Notes under the pieces: generated by a model | The model's input: only the letters and a program-made list of their open reading frames with translations | Told to the model about the DNA's origin: nothing | Database searches by the model: none | Made by a program: the position numbers and the translations under genes | In this document: one piece after another, positions 50,533 through 60,900 of the stretch | Numbering within the stretch: the stretch's first letter is position 1 | Layout of the letters: each line of letters starts with the position of its first letter | NCBI RefSeq assembly: GCF_905201705.1 | Contig: NZ_CAJKOX010000021.1 | Coordinates: 7,597 to 71,596 of the forward strand | Length of the DNA stretch: 64,000 bases | Reading direction: 5' to 3' | From: an uncultured Marvinbryantia sp. | Lineage (GTDB): Bacteria; Bacillota; Clostridia; Lachnospirales; Lachnospiraceae

Positions 50533-51126
50533 TTATTTCTTTGCTTCCCCCTCCGGGAATATGATTTTGAATACGAAGAAGAATATCACCATGGATATAC
50601 CGCCCATCAGTACCGTGGTGCCGATGTTGTACAGCCATCCCGGAAGGAGCTGGCTTGCAACCGCTACCCACACGCAGTTGATGGAGTTTACCACGATCGT
50701 GATCACCACCCACGCGATCACGTACCACATGATCTGCCAGGGAATGTTGCCATGGCTGCGGAAGGTGATATTTCTCTGCAGCGGGAAGTTGATGCACTGC
50801 GCGAGGAAGGAACCAACCAGCATGGCGATAAAGTAGCCGAGACCGCCGCCAATGATGACCTGTCCTGCTTCATTGTACAAAACGTCGTAGCCGAGCGCGT
50901 TCCAGGTGAAGTCGATTCCAAACAGGCTCACCGGGATTGCCGGCCAGCTCCATGCTGTACCCGCAAGTTCCAGACCGAGCAGATTCGGCAGGAAGGCGTA
51001 GATGATATACTGGACAACAGTTACCAGGTTACTGAAGATGAGGAAGAGACCGCCCTCGCGCACCCACTTTGCTGCTGACGGATGCCTGTCGGCAAAATTT
51101 CCCCACCATGATTTTAAAGCATTCAT
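50533..51126 (-). CDS. GtrA-like membrane protein
   Basis: 197 aa with four helices (about 28-50, 90-115, 130-150, 165-188). REGGLFLIFSNLVTVVQYI and FLAQCINFPLQRNITFRSHG are typical of the GtrA/DPMS family, which helps move or use lipid-linked sugars in surface glycan building. Last gene of the transcript with two GH3 beta-glucosidases, which is unusual company for this family. A hairpin (CAGCGGA / TCCGCTG, 51164-51181) lies between it and the GH3 gene. Confidence 0.82.
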   Translation of the reverse strand: MNALKSWWGNFADRHPSAAKWVREGGLFLIFSNLVTVVQYIIYAFLPNLLGLELAGTAWSWPAIPVSLFGIDFTWNALGYDVLYNEAGQVIIGGGLGYFIAMLVGSFLAQCINFPLQRNITFRSHGNIPWQIMWYVIAWVVITIVVNSINCVWVAVASQLLPGWLYNIGTTVLMGGISMVIFFFVFKIIFPEGEAKK

Positions 51127-51192
51127 ATGTTTACCCTCTCCTTATATATTGTTTTTGTGCTGCCAGCGGATCACTCCGCTGCTGACATCACT

Positions 51193-53616
51193 CTATTCCA
51201 TCTTGTTCGCTTTTTTCATTACCTTGCGCTGGCGGAAGAATCCCCCGATCACCTTGCCAAGCCCCTTGAAGAAATGTCCGTTGACGATCTGCATGATGCC
51301 GCCGACCATCTCCTGGCTGACCATTCCGCCTGCCATCTTGCCGATACCGCGGAACGGCATGTTGTAGATGAACAGGATATTGAGATCCGGTTTGCCCTTC
51401 GCCTCGCTCTTATTTTTCATGTTGGTCATGATCTTCCAGACAAGTCTTGCCGGAGCGCTCTTTGCGTAGTACATCTGGCAGATCGCGTCGTTCACATCCA
51501 GCAGACCATCCGTTCTCCATTTGCCGTCCGGGATCGGATAGCCAAGCAGCGCTTCGTATTCTTCATCCGATACATTCAGCACATTTCCGCTGTAGTAATC
51601 GGCAAGCTTTGCCTTGTCATACGGACTCTGCGCCTTTGTGCCCTGCACGGAAACCGTTTCGCGCAGGCGGATGTCCTCGCTGGAGGCTCCGACAAGGATC
51701 TCGTACTCACCGCCCTCTATCTCCCATTTATTGGTCTCTACATTGAAGTAGCGGAATGCCTTGTCATCCAGCGGCACGGTCACGGTCTTGCTCTCGCCCG
51801 CTTTTAAGAATACCTTCGCAAAGCCCTTCAGCTCCAGCGCCGGACGGAACACTCTGCCGCCCTTCGCTGCCACGTAAACCTGTGCGACCTCCGCGCCGTC
51901 TCTTCCGCCGGTGTTCTTCACCGTAAAGGTAACGCCCTTATCCGTTGCCGTGATGCCCGAGTATGCAAACGTGGTGTAGGAAAGACCGAAGCCAAACGGA
52001 TAGCGCACCTTCACGCCGGTCGTTGCATAATAGCGGTAGCCGACATACAGCCCCTCGCGGTACTCGCTGCTTCTTTCCTTGCTCGGGAAGTAGTTATACG
52101 CCGGAGTATCCTCGTATTTAAACGGATATGTCTCCGCCAGCTTTCCGCTCGGATTGATCTGTCCGGTGATTGCTTTGAGCATCGCCGCCGCCCCCGCCTG
52201 TCCGGAAAGATATCCGTGAATGATCGCCGGAACCTCGTCCGCCCACGGTATCTCGATCGGAGAACCGCCGCTGAGCACAACGATAATGTTCTTATTTACC
52301 TTCAGGAGCGCTTTTAAAAGCTCCTCCTGGTTCTTCGGCAGACGCATATGCGCGCGGTCGAGTCCCTCCGCCTCGCTCACCTCGTCCAGGCCGATGTAGA
52401 GCAGTACGTTTTCCGACTCCTTCGCCAGGCGCACCGCCTCCTGCTTCATCACATCGTTTGCCTCTCCGGTGCGCACGTAACCTGCAGCAAAGCCTGTCAT
52501 GTTCAGATCAAAGTCCTTTATCACATCCAGGGTGCTGTCAAGCTTCGTCGGGTTTACTACCGAGGAGCCTGCGCCCTGGTAGCGCGGCTTCTGCGCGAAA
52601 TCTCCGATCACCGCTACCTTCGCGCCTTTTGCGAGCGGCAGCGTATTGTTTTTATTTTTCAGAAGGACAATGCTGCCCTCCGCCGCTTTCTGCGCCATCA
52701 TGTGATGTGCTTCCACATCAAATATCTTTCCCTTTGCCGCCTGCGTCGCGGGTGCAAGCTGCATGATCACCTTAACGATCTCTTCTACCCGCTCGTTTAC
52801 CGCGGCTTCCGATATCTTGCCGCTCTTTACCGCCGCGATCAGCTCTTCATCGCTATCGCCGCCGGTGGTCGGCATTTCCAGATGCGAACCGTTCGCCACG
52901 CCCTTTACATGGTCGTTTGAGCCGCCCCAGTCAGACACTACAAATCCGTCAAATCCCCACTCATCGACAAGAATATCGCGCAGGAGGTGTTTATTTTCGT
53001 TTGCATATTCCCCGTTGATCCGATTGTAAGACGACATGATCGCCTTCGGGTGCGCTTCCTTCACCGCAATTTCAAAACCGGTCAGATAAATTTCGCGCAG
53101 GGTCCGTTCATCCACGATCGAATCGCTTGCCATACGGCGAAGCTCCTGGCTGTTTGCCGCAAAGTGCTTCGGACACGCAGAACTGCCGTGAGACTGAATG
53201 CCTCTCACATATGCCGCCGCCATCTTCCCTGCCAGATACGGGTCTTCCGAAAAATATTCAAAGTTACGTCCGCACAGAGGGCTTCTCTTAATGTTGAGGC
53301 CCGGTCCGAGCAGTACGTTTACTTCCTGGGAAAGCGCTTCCTCTCCAAGTGAGCGCGCCATCTCCTCCGCGAGATTCTCGTCCCAGCTGTTTGCCATCGT
53401 CGCCGCCGTCGGGTAACAGGTTGCCGGAACGCTGGCATTTAAGCCAAGCTGGTCTGCAGCTCCCGCCTGCTTACGCACGCCGTGAGGTCCGTCCGCAAGA
53501 AAGATCGACGGAAGTCCCACGCGGTTCACACTCCTGGTCTGCCAGAAATCCTTACCGGAAAGCAGATAGCATTTTTCCTCCAGAGTCATATCCTGGACCA
53601 TTTTTTTGATATCCAA
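51193..53616 (-). CDS. GH3 beta-glucosidase, cytoplasmic
   Basis: 807 aa with no signal peptide. Normal GH3 order: TIM-like N-terminal domain (about 5-290; GPGLNIKRSPLCGRNFEYFS, CPKHFAANSQE, the nucleophile Asp in FVVSDWGG), the alpha/beta domain (about 310-550) and a C-terminal Fn3-like domain (about 590-665), then about 120 residues more that include helices near YNMPFRGIGKMAGGMVSQEM. The start is taken as TTG at 53616 with AGAAGGTG upstream; an ATG 15 nt later has none. Hydrolyses beta-linked glucosides, probably imported oligosaccharides. Second gene after the membrane-bound GH3. Confidence 0.9.
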   Translation of the reverse strand: MDIKKMVQDMTLEEKCYLLSGKDFWQTRSVNRVGLPSIFLADGPHGVRKQAGAADQLGLNASVPATCYPTAATMANSWDENLAEEMARSLGEEALSQEVNVLLGPGLNIKRSPLCGRNFEYFSEDPYLAGKMAAAYVRGIQSHGSSACPKHFAANSQELRRMASDSIVDERTLREIYLTGFEIAVKEAHPKAIMSSYNRINGEYANENKHLLRDILVDEWGFDGFVVSDWGGSNDHVKGVANGSHLEMPTTGGDSDEELIAAVKSGKISEAAVNERVEEIVKVIMQLAPATQAAKGKIFDVEAHHMMAQKAAEGSIVLLKNKNNTLPLAKGAKVAVIGDFAQKPRYQGAGSSVVNPTKLDSTLDVIKDFDLNMTGFAAGYVRTGEANDVMKQEAVRLAKESENVLLYIGLDEVSEAEGLDRAHMRLPKNQEELLKALLKVNKNIIVVLSGGSPIEIPWADEVPAIIHGYLSGQAGAAAMLKAITGQINPSGKLAETYPFKYEDTPAYNYFPSKERSSEYREGLYVGYRYYATTGVKVRYPFGFGLSYTTFAYSGITATDKGVTFTVKNTGGRDGAEVAQVYVAAKGGRVFRPALELKGFAKVFLKAGESKTVTVPLDDKAFRYFNVETNKWEIEGGEYEILVGASSEDIRLRETVSVQGTKAQSPYDKAKLADYYSGNVLNVSDEEYEALLGYPIPDGKWRTDGLLDVNDAICQMYYAKSAPARLVWKIMTNMKNKSEAKGKPDLNILFIYNMPFRGIGKMAGGMVSQEMVGGIMQIVNGHFFKGLGKVIGGFFRQRKVMKKANKME

Positions 53617-53640
53617 CTCTTCACCTTCTTTTCTTTTTTT

Positions 53641-53675
53641 GGAAAGGGATGCAGCCGGGACTGCGATCCCTTTCC
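53641..53675 (-). other. Hairpin between the two GH3 genes
   Basis: Perfect 10-bp stem GGAAAGGGAT / ATCCCTTTCC. No T run on the coding strand, so more likely an mRNA processing or stability element. Confidence 0.5.
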
Positions 53676-53713
53676 CTGGTTTCATGCCTTATTTTTTGCT
53701 GTCCGCATCTGTT

Positions 53714-56700
53714 TTACTCAACAGACGCTTTTTTCTTTTTCTTTAACAGATAACGAACCAGTACAAGTACTGCGATGCCGACGATGATCACGCCGCCTGC
53801 AATATCAACCGTCATAAACAGCTTGTCCATATTTGTCATGCCGCCTACCGGGTTGGTGTCGCCTGCATAGTAGCCGCTGTTTACGATCGTGTACATGATG
53901 TTCTTACAGGACTCGCGCATTGCAAGGGTTGCCGTTGCGCTCTCGTCTGTGAACTGGTTGGACGCTGCGCTTGCAAAGCCAAGCATCAGATCGTTGCCGT
54001 TGCGTACACAGTGGTCAGAAATCATGTAGCCGTAGGAACCGTCGTAGTCTGTGATCACCATGCCCTCAAAGCCCCACTCACCGCGAAGAACGTTGTTGAG
54101 CAGATAGCCATTCGCACAGCTCGGAATCGTTCCGATCCAGTTGAAGGAGGACATGCACGCCTGCGTTGTGCCAGTGAAGCCCTTCACGCAAAGCTCAAAC
54201 GGTTTCAGATAGATTTCACGGATCGCCTGCTCGGATGCATAGGTCAGCAGGAAGGAGCAGCGGTTCGTTTCCTGATCATTTACTGCAAAGTGCTTGATGT
54301 AAGCGTATACGCCCTTTTCCGCCGCACCGTTTACCTGGTTCGCCGCCAGATATCCTGCAAGCACGCCATCCTCGGAATAATATTCGAAGTTACGTCCTGC
54401 AAATGCGGAGCGGTGTGTGTTCATAGCCGGACCATACCAGCCATAGTTGTTTGCGTCTGCATATTCCTGTCCCATAGCCTGTCCCACTTCATAAGCAAGC
54501 TGCTTGTTCCAGGTCTGCGCAAGCAGAACCTCGGACGGATAAGCGGTACCATAGGAACCGGTAATAAAGTTGCTAAGACCTGCCGGACCGTCACAGTCGG
54601 AGGTTGCCACCTTGCCAACGGAATCAATTGCAACTGTCTGCCATCCACCTACGTTGATCATCGTCGCCATATCCTCGAAGGTGAGCTGGTCGAGAAGCTG
54701 ATCCCATTTTGCGTCGTCATACGGAGCGCCCTTGAGGTCGAACAGTGTCAGACCGTTGTCTGCGCCAAGTGTCGGCATCGCATCGTCTGCGTTGTCATAC
54801 TTTGTCGGATCATAGGTGCCGAATGCGCTTTCTTCTACAGCCGCACGAGTCTCATCGGACATCACAAACTGTTCTTCCTTAAGCGGCCCGCAAGCCTCGT
54901 CGTAGTTTGCAAATTTGTCTGCACGGGAGAGCTGTACGAAATCGCCGCGGGAGTAATCCTCAAACTGATTGGTTGCTGCAACAGCATCGCTTGCGCGTCC
55001 TTCTGTGCTGTAGTCGATGTCAGCGTCAACCGTGAAGGTCTCCTCTGCATCTACGGTGTGTGAATCAGAGCGAACAGAAATCACATAATCGCCCTCTTCC
55101 AGGATGTAGCCGCCGCCCTGGATCTTGATGCCTTCGGAATCGTAGGAAGCAAGATCTTCCTTCGCGATCTCAAAGGAGAGCGTCTCGGATGCGCCCGGTT
55201 CAAGCACGCCGGTCTTTTCAAACTGAACAAGGTTTACGGAAGCCTTTTCAATACCGCCGTTCGTGTAAGGCGGTGTGAAGTAGATTTCTGCAACATCTTT
55301 GCCTGCAACGTCGCCGGTGTTGGTTACAACTACATCAAAGGAGATGCTGTCGCCATTGTCCGCAAAGTTTTCGATGGTCTTCTCAAAGGTGGTGAAGCTT
55401 AAGCCATAGCCGAACGGATACTGCACATAGTCCTCATATTTTAAGAAGCCTTCTTCTGCTGCCGTCTCGTAGAACTTGTATCCGACATAGATACCCTCTA
55501 CATAGTTTGCAAATGCGATATTTCCTTCGTAGGAAGCGTCCGCCGCAGCGATCTGCTGCTTCAGATCCTCCACGTTGCTGTAGCTCATGTTGCCGATATT
55601 GTTGATATACGGCGCCTGCATCAGATCCTTTACAAAGGTATCCGCCGTCTTACCGGACGGGTTTACGGAACCGTTGATGATCTCGCCAAGCGCTGCGAAG
55701 CCGGTGTTGCCTGCGCCCGGAGCCAGAAGAACGGCGCCGATCTGCTCATACTCGTCTACCCAGCCAAGCTCCATGGTGTTGTTTGCATTGATGATCACGA
55801 TAACGTTGTCAAACTCGGAGCAAACCTTTTCAACAAGCTGTTCCTCGGTTACGGAAAGCTCCAGGTAGGATTCGCCCGGCTCGAAGTCGTCGTAGGAGCC
55901 GTTGTTTGTGTAGTAAGCGTTCATGTAGCACCAGTTTGCCGGAGCAACAGAAACCTCAAGACCCGGGTTGTAGGTGCTGTGGATGATAGCGTTCATGTCC
56001 ATCGGAAGGTCTGCGCCCTCACCGCCGGAACGTCCGATAACGATTACGGCCGTATCGGAGAATTCCTTTGCCTCTGTCATGATATCATCTGTATAAGCGT
56101 CCACCGTCGGTTCCGGCAGCGTCCAGTCCTGAGAGGACATCGCAATTGTCGGACGGGTGTCGCGATAATCCGTGTAGAGCTTTGTAAGCGTTTCGTTTGT
56201 CGCATAGCCTGCGTCCTGCAGAGACTGCAGAATACCGACTGCGGTGGATGCATCCGAGGAACCGGAGCCTGTTCCGCCAAACAGCGGGTTGGTGGAATCC
56301 CATCCAAATACGTTCAGGCTGTTGACATCGGAAGATAACGGAAGCAGCCCGTTGTTCTTTAAGAGAACGGTGCCCTCTTCGCCGATCCTCTTGATCATGT
56401 CTTTACTCTGAGCAATCGTTTCTTCCGTGAGATCTGCCTTTGATGCATTCAGAAAACCGGAAACGTTTGTGTACATCGGTCCGTAACAAATTACATTGAC
56501 CGTAATGAGCAGTGCGGCGAAAAATGCCATCACCGCTTCCCAGCGGATTACGTGTTTGAAGCCCTTTTTTGCTTTGGATGCAAGGATTAATACTACAATC
56601 AGTACAACCAGAGCGGCAAGGATAAAGTACACGTACCCCTGTAACTGTGTGAGGTAGGCGAGCAGGTCTGCCTCACTGACTCCCAGGCTGCCGAAAATCG

Positions 56701-56731
56701 GACCCAGGAGATTTGCCAATAAGTTTACCAT
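53714..56731 (-). CDS. Membrane-anchored GH3 beta-glucosidase with swapped domain order
   Basis: 1005 aa. Two N-terminal helices (about 30-52 and 65-85) and one C-terminal helix (about 970-992) followed by KKKKKASVE hold it in the membrane. The GH3 parts are in reversed order: alpha/beta domain first (about 105-460; GTVLLKNNGLLPL), Fn3-like (about 480-560), then the TIM-like domain (about 680-960) with GRNFEYYSEDGVLAG, YIKHFAVNDQETNR and the nucleophile Asp in GMVITDYDGSYG. Reversed GH3 enzymes are known, e.g. from Ruminococcus albus. It probably trims glucosides at the outer surface. The promoter upstream carries a LytTR-type repeat pair. Confidence 0.9.
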   Translation of the reverse strand: MVNLLANLLGPIFGSLGVSEADLLAYLTQLQGYVYFILAALVVLIVVLILASKAKKGFKHVIRWEAVMAFFAALLITVNVICYGPMYTNVSGFLNASKADLTEETIAQSKDMIKRIGEEGTVLLKNNGLLPLSSDVNSLNVFGWDSTNPLFGGTGSGSSDASTAVGILQSLQDAGYATNETLTKLYTDYRDTRPTIAMSSQDWTLPEPTVDAYTDDIMTEAKEFSDTAVIVIGRSGGEGADLPMDMNAIIHSTYNPGLEVSVAPANWCYMNAYYTNNGSYDDFEPGESYLELSVTEEQLVEKVCSEFDNVIVIINANNTMELGWVDEYEQIGAVLLAPGAGNTGFAALGEIINGSVNPSGKTADTFVKDLMQAPYINNIGNMSYSNVEDLKQQIAAADASYEGNIAFANYVEGIYVGYKFYETAAEEGFLKYEDYVQYPFGYGLSFTTFEKTIENFADNGDSISFDVVVTNTGDVAGKDVAEIYFTPPYTNGGIEKASVNLVQFEKTGVLEPGASETLSFEIAKEDLASYDSEGIKIQGGGYILEEGDYVISVRSDSHTVDAEETFTVDADIDYSTEGRASDAVAATNQFEDYSRGDFVQLSRADKFANYDEACGPLKEEQFVMSDETRAAVEESAFGTYDPTKYDNADDAMPTLGADNGLTLFDLKGAPYDDAKWDQLLDQLTFEDMATMINVGGWQTVAIDSVGKVATSDCDGPAGLSNFITGSYGTAYPSEVLLAQTWNKQLAYEVGQAMGQEYADANNYGWYGPAMNTHRSAFAGRNFEYYSEDGVLAGYLAANQVNGAAEKGVYAYIKHFAVNDQETNRCSFLLTYASEQAIREIYLKPFELCVKGFTGTTQACMSSFNWIGTIPSCANGYLLNNVLRGEWGFEGMVITDYDGSYGYMISDHCVRNGNDLMLGFASAASNQFTDESATATLAMRESCKNIMYTIVNSGYYAGDTNPVGGMTNMDKLFMTVDIAGGVIIVGIAVLVLVRYLLKKKKKASVE

Positions 56732-56796
56732 CTTTTCTCCTCCTTTTGGTTTTCACGCAGGCGCCCCGGCAGCGCCTTGGTGATTTTGGTAAAAAA

Positions 56797-56864
56797 ATTA
56801 TAGCATACATCTTGATTTATGGTGCGTTATTTGCACAAATTGCAGATTTTCCTTCATAAATTGT
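56797..56864 (-). promoter_or_regulatory. Extended -10 promoter with LytTR-type repeat pair (GH3-GH3-GtrA operon)
   Basis: Minus strand, in order: ACAATTTAT (56856-56864), 12 bp, GCAATTTGT (56835-56843), 32 bp, TGC plus TATAAT (56797-56802). No good -35 box, which suits an activated promoter. Layout identical to 61501-61568. Confidence 0.6.
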
Positions 56865-56998
56865 CCTATGCTTTTTTTATTTCCTGTCCTCATATGTCTA
56901 TTTTGCACAAATTTACCAGGTCGGTTTTGTGCACGATGCATAGATAGCAACTTTGCAGACAGCTCCAGAGATTTGCTGCTTACAGCAACTAAGTATCA

Positions 56999-57027
56999 TT
57001 GGCAGATGACACATACCATGATATAAT
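56999..57027 (+). promoter_or_regulatory. Predicted SigA promoter of the RibD-like gene
   Basis: TTGGCA (56999-57004), 17-bp spacer, perfect TATAAT (57022-57027), about 36 bp before the ATG. The gap 56732-57062 holds this and the divergent GH3 promoter. Confidence 0.7.
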
Positions 57028-57062
57028 GTGCATATGAATTAATCGAAAGATGGAGGAATAAA

Positions 57063-57743
57063 ATGGACAGACCAATTACAACATTGTTTATGCTAATGTC
57101 TGTTGATGGTAAAATCAGCACTGGTGCGTCAGATAATTTAGATGTGGATAAGGACTTTCCTAAAATTACAGGAGTGAAAGAAGGGTTACATCAATATTAT
57201 GAAATAGAGCAGACAACAGATTTATGGTCACTTAATTCTGGAAGAGTGCAGGCGAAAATCGGTGTCAACGCAGCGGATATGCCAGATAAAACGCCTGTCT
57301 CCTTTGCTGTCATTGATAATAAACATTTAACGGAACACGGTATCCGCTATTTTTGTGCTTTATCAAAGCAGTTCGTTCTGATTACATCCAACAAAAATCA
57401 TCCGGCATTTGAAATGGAAGAGGATAATCTTCATATCATATACCAAAATGAATTATCGCCAGAGGACGCTCTTGCCAGGCTCAAAGCAGACTATGGCTGT
57501 GAAAGGATAACGATACAGACCGGTGGTACACTAAACGGACTGTTTCTTCGTGAAAAGCTGATAGATCTTGTTGATATTGTTGTAGCGCCTGTATTAGTCG
57601 GCGGGAAAGATACCGCCACTTTAATCGACGGGAAATCCTTACTGTCGGAAAACGAATTATCAAAATTATGCGTGCTGAAATTGCAGGAATGTGTCGTTCT
57701 GAAAAATTCCTATCTCAGATTACGCTATGAGGTAATTCACTGA
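57063..57743 (+). CDS. RibD C-terminal/dihydrofolate-reductase-like family reductase
   Basis: 226 aa, NADPH-dependent pyrimidine-reductase fold. Seen: the opening TTLFMLMSVDGKISTGASDN, the NADPH site region TIQTGGTLNGLFLREKLID, and the family ending VDIVVAPVLVGGKDTATLID. It lacks the deaminase domain of RibD and is outside any riboflavin operon, so it is one of the stand-alone homologues whose substrate is unknown. More AT-rich than its neighbours and on the opposite strand, so possibly acquired. GGAGG precedes the ATG. Confidence 0.87.
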   Translation: MDRPITTLFMLMSVDGKISTGASDNLDVDKDFPKITGVKEGLHQYYEIEQTTDLWSLNSGRVQAKIGVNAADMPDKTPVSFAVIDNKHLTEHGIRYFCALSKQFVLITSNKNHPAFEMEEDNLHIIYQNELSPEDALARLKADYGCERITIQTGGTLNGLFLREKLIDLVDIVVAPVLVGGKDTATLIDGKSLLSENELSKLCVLKLQECVVLKNSYLRLRYEVIH

Positions 57744-57828
57744 CCGCTGTCTGTTTGTAGGGCAGAAATGTAAAGACTGAGTATCGGCAGATACCGCATG
57801 GGGAAATACCGTGCGGTCCCGCCAGACT

Positions 57829-57851
57829 AAAAACGTCCACCGGACGTTTTT
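57829..57851 (+). terminator. Intrinsic terminator of the RibD-like gene
   Basis: Stem ACGTCC-ACC-GGACGT with A run before and T run after; usable on both strands. Confidence 0.8.
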
Positions 57852-57866
57852 GTCGTATGCATGGCA

Positions 57867-57900
57867 AGAAAATCCGGCAGAGGATAATCCCCTGCCGGAC
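57867..57900 (-). terminator. Intrinsic terminator of the GH3 lipoprotein gene
   Basis: Stem TCCGGCAG / CTGCCGGA followed on the minus strand by a T-rich stretch. A further hairpin (ACTGCAGGGCT / AGCCCCGCAGT, 57915-57946) lies nearer the stop codon. Confidence 0.7.
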
Positions 57901-57968
57901 TCTAAAGGAAGAGCACTGCAGGGCTGAGCTCATCCAGCCCCGCAGTCTGATAAAACCTGAGCTATAAA

Positions 57969-60900
57969 CTATGCTTCTGTCTCGGTTTCCGTTTCTGTTT
58001 CCGCGTCAGTCTCCGCTTCTGTTTCTGTCTCGGTTTCTGTTTCTGCGTCTGTTTCCGCTTCCGTTTCTTCTTCCGCGTCTGTTACTGCTTCTGTTTCTGT
58101 TTCCGCATCTGTTACTGCTTCCGTTTCCGCTTCTGTTTCTTCTTCTGTTACCGTGTCAGTTTCTGCTTCTGTTGCCTCTTCCGCATCTGCTTCCACTGCG
58201 CCCTCACCTGCATAAGCTGCCTCATATGCCGCAAAATCAAGGCTCTGGATGGTTGTCAGCGGTTCTGCAGAGTATTTCTCTGTGCGCTCGTCGCTGATCA
58301 CGCCTGCCCAGTTCATACCAAATGCGAAATCATAGGTGTTGCCTGCTGCGTCTACGTAGCATTCCATGTCGCGCGGAACGTCCTCAAGCTGTGCCTCTAC
58401 TACTTCCATGGAAGCCGGCTGCTGGAATACCAGAAGACCGTTCGGCTCTGTCTGGCCAAGGATGATCTCAGCAACAACGTCATTGTACTGCTTGTTGTAG
58501 CATACCAGGATAGCGTCTGCCAGCGGCTCTACCTCATCCCAAACCATGCCGCGTTCCATCTTCATGGAAACGATCACCGGAATGTCGCCTGCAACAGAAT
58601 CCGCATACTGGAGTGCTTCCAGATCGCCGTAGTTTGCTGCTGCCGGAGCGGTATTGCCCTTGTAGGAACGGTTTTCCTTCGTGCCGTCTTCCAGGATCTT
58701 ACCGGAGATGGAAACCTCGCGTGCGGTGTCAGCCGTGTACTCTGCGTACTGCAGGGATGCCGGATACCATTCATCTTCCGTTCCTTCCGGAGCCGGTGCG
58801 CCGCCGAATGCACCTGTCATAAGCGCATTGTAGGAAACGCTGTATGCATTGCTCATGCCAACCAGGATATAGTCGCACGCTGCAATTTCTTCCTCAGTTG
58901 CACGTGTAAGGTCATCCTTCGTGTAGGTCGCGTTGCCGTTTGCATCCGCCTCGCCGGTCGGATCGCCCAGTGTATCGGTTACGATGTTGAAATACTTGCC
59001 GAGAACTTCAAGGTCCATACCCGGTGTCCAGGACGGTGTACCCTGGCTGATACCTGTCATCCAGGTTGCGCTGAAGCCTGTGTTGTATACATACGGTACG
59101 TATACGGTCGGTTTTTCTTCGGAAGCTTCCTTCTCGCTGATCACGCCGTCGTTCTTGATCATAACTACAGACTGTCTCTGTGTTTCCAGACCGTACTCGT
59201 TTGCGGAATCACTGTAAACGATAGAATCTGCGTATGCGGAATCGCTGTACGGCTGGTCGAACATGCCAAGGTTCATCATTACGATAATGTAGTTGTAAGC
59301 CGCATGTCCAACGATCTCATCTGCCTTTTCCTGTCCGTCGCGCTCTACCAGGATGTTGTAAGCTGCTACAGCATTCTCAACATTGCTGTAACCGCCGAGC
59401 AGGTTTGCACCTCTCTCCCAGCTTGTAGCGATGCGATCCGGCTCTTCCAGGGATTCTGCACCCCATACGCCTGCGAACTGATATACGCCCCAGTCAGTGA
59501 TCTTCAGGCTGTCGTAGCCAGCCTCCTCCAGAAGGCCGTACATAAACGGATTGTAAGCGCCTGCCCACTCGCCGCCATACGGGTTGCCGTCTGCATCTAC
59601 GTTGATCGCATATTCTGTCATGATACCCGATGCGCCTGTCAGTCCCGGCAGGTTGAATACGCCGTCAAAGTAGGTGATCAGGTGTGCCTGCAGGTTGTTG
59701 CCCGGGAACGTAGCATAACGTCCTGCATTGCTGTGGTCGTTGCGTCCGCCCTCGGTAGAGCCTGCGCCGCCGTAGTGCTTCGTGAAGCAATATACGGACT
59801 CGTCGCCCCATCCAAGGTCTTCGCCGTTTTCATCATAAGTGGACTGCATCGCATTTACATAAGCGGTTGCGATATCCAGTGTAAGCTGCGGATCCTCACC
59901 GTAGGTTCCGCCTGCGCGATCCATAACCGGAGATGCGATATCTACCTGCGGTCCAAGGAGCGCGGTAACACCTGCCGCACGGTACTGCTTCGAGGTTTCC
60001 TCACCGATCTCAGCCGCCAGCTCCGGATCCATGGTAGATGCCAGGGAAACCGTCTCGATCAGACCGGAAATATTTGCCGGGTCGATAGAGATCATAGCCG
60101 GGATACCGTATAAGCAGCTCTCAGCAACTGCCTGGATTTCGTTGGTCCATTTTGCATGTGCGCCGCCGCCCTGGGAAATGTTTCTGGTAACGCCGCCGCG
60201 TCCGCCCTGTCTTAAATAGGTTGCGGAGCCGTCTTCATCGGTAAGCGGTTCAGTGGTGAAATCGCCCCAGCCGCCGTGTGTGAGCATTGCCGCCATCTCG
60301 GAGCCTTCCATCTGGCTTACCAGATCTTCCGAACGCTCTTCGCTGGTCTTTCTCCAGTCCTCATATACGTCCAGCTCGCCGTCCTGGTCGAGGTCCTTGA
60401 ATGCGTAGCCGTCTTCTTCGATGATCTTAACGCCGGAATTAGAGGAAAGTCCCAGAGTCTCGCCATCTTCATTCTCGATCTTGATCCAGTTATCATCCGT
60501 TACGGTAACGGTATATTTTGCATCGTCACCTGGAACCGGCACGTAAGCTTCCGCTTCCGTTTCAGCCTCGGTCGCTGCTTCCGTAACCGCTTCTGTTTCT
60601 GCTTCCGTCTCAGCTTCTGTTTCTGCTTCCGCCTCAGTTACAGCCTCCGTCTCAGCTTCTGTTTCCTCAGCCGCTGCACCGGCATTCTTATACGGATCTG
60701 CTGCTGCATCTGCATTCTTATACGGGTCTGCTGCTGCATCTGCATTCTTGTACGGGTCTGCTGCTGCGTCCGCGTTCTTGTACGGGTCCGCTGCTGCGTC
60801 CGCGTTCTTGTACGGATCTGCTGCTGCGTCCGCATTCTTGTACGGGTCTGCTGCTGCGTCTGCATTCTTATACGGGTCTGCTGCTGCATCCGCGTTCTTA

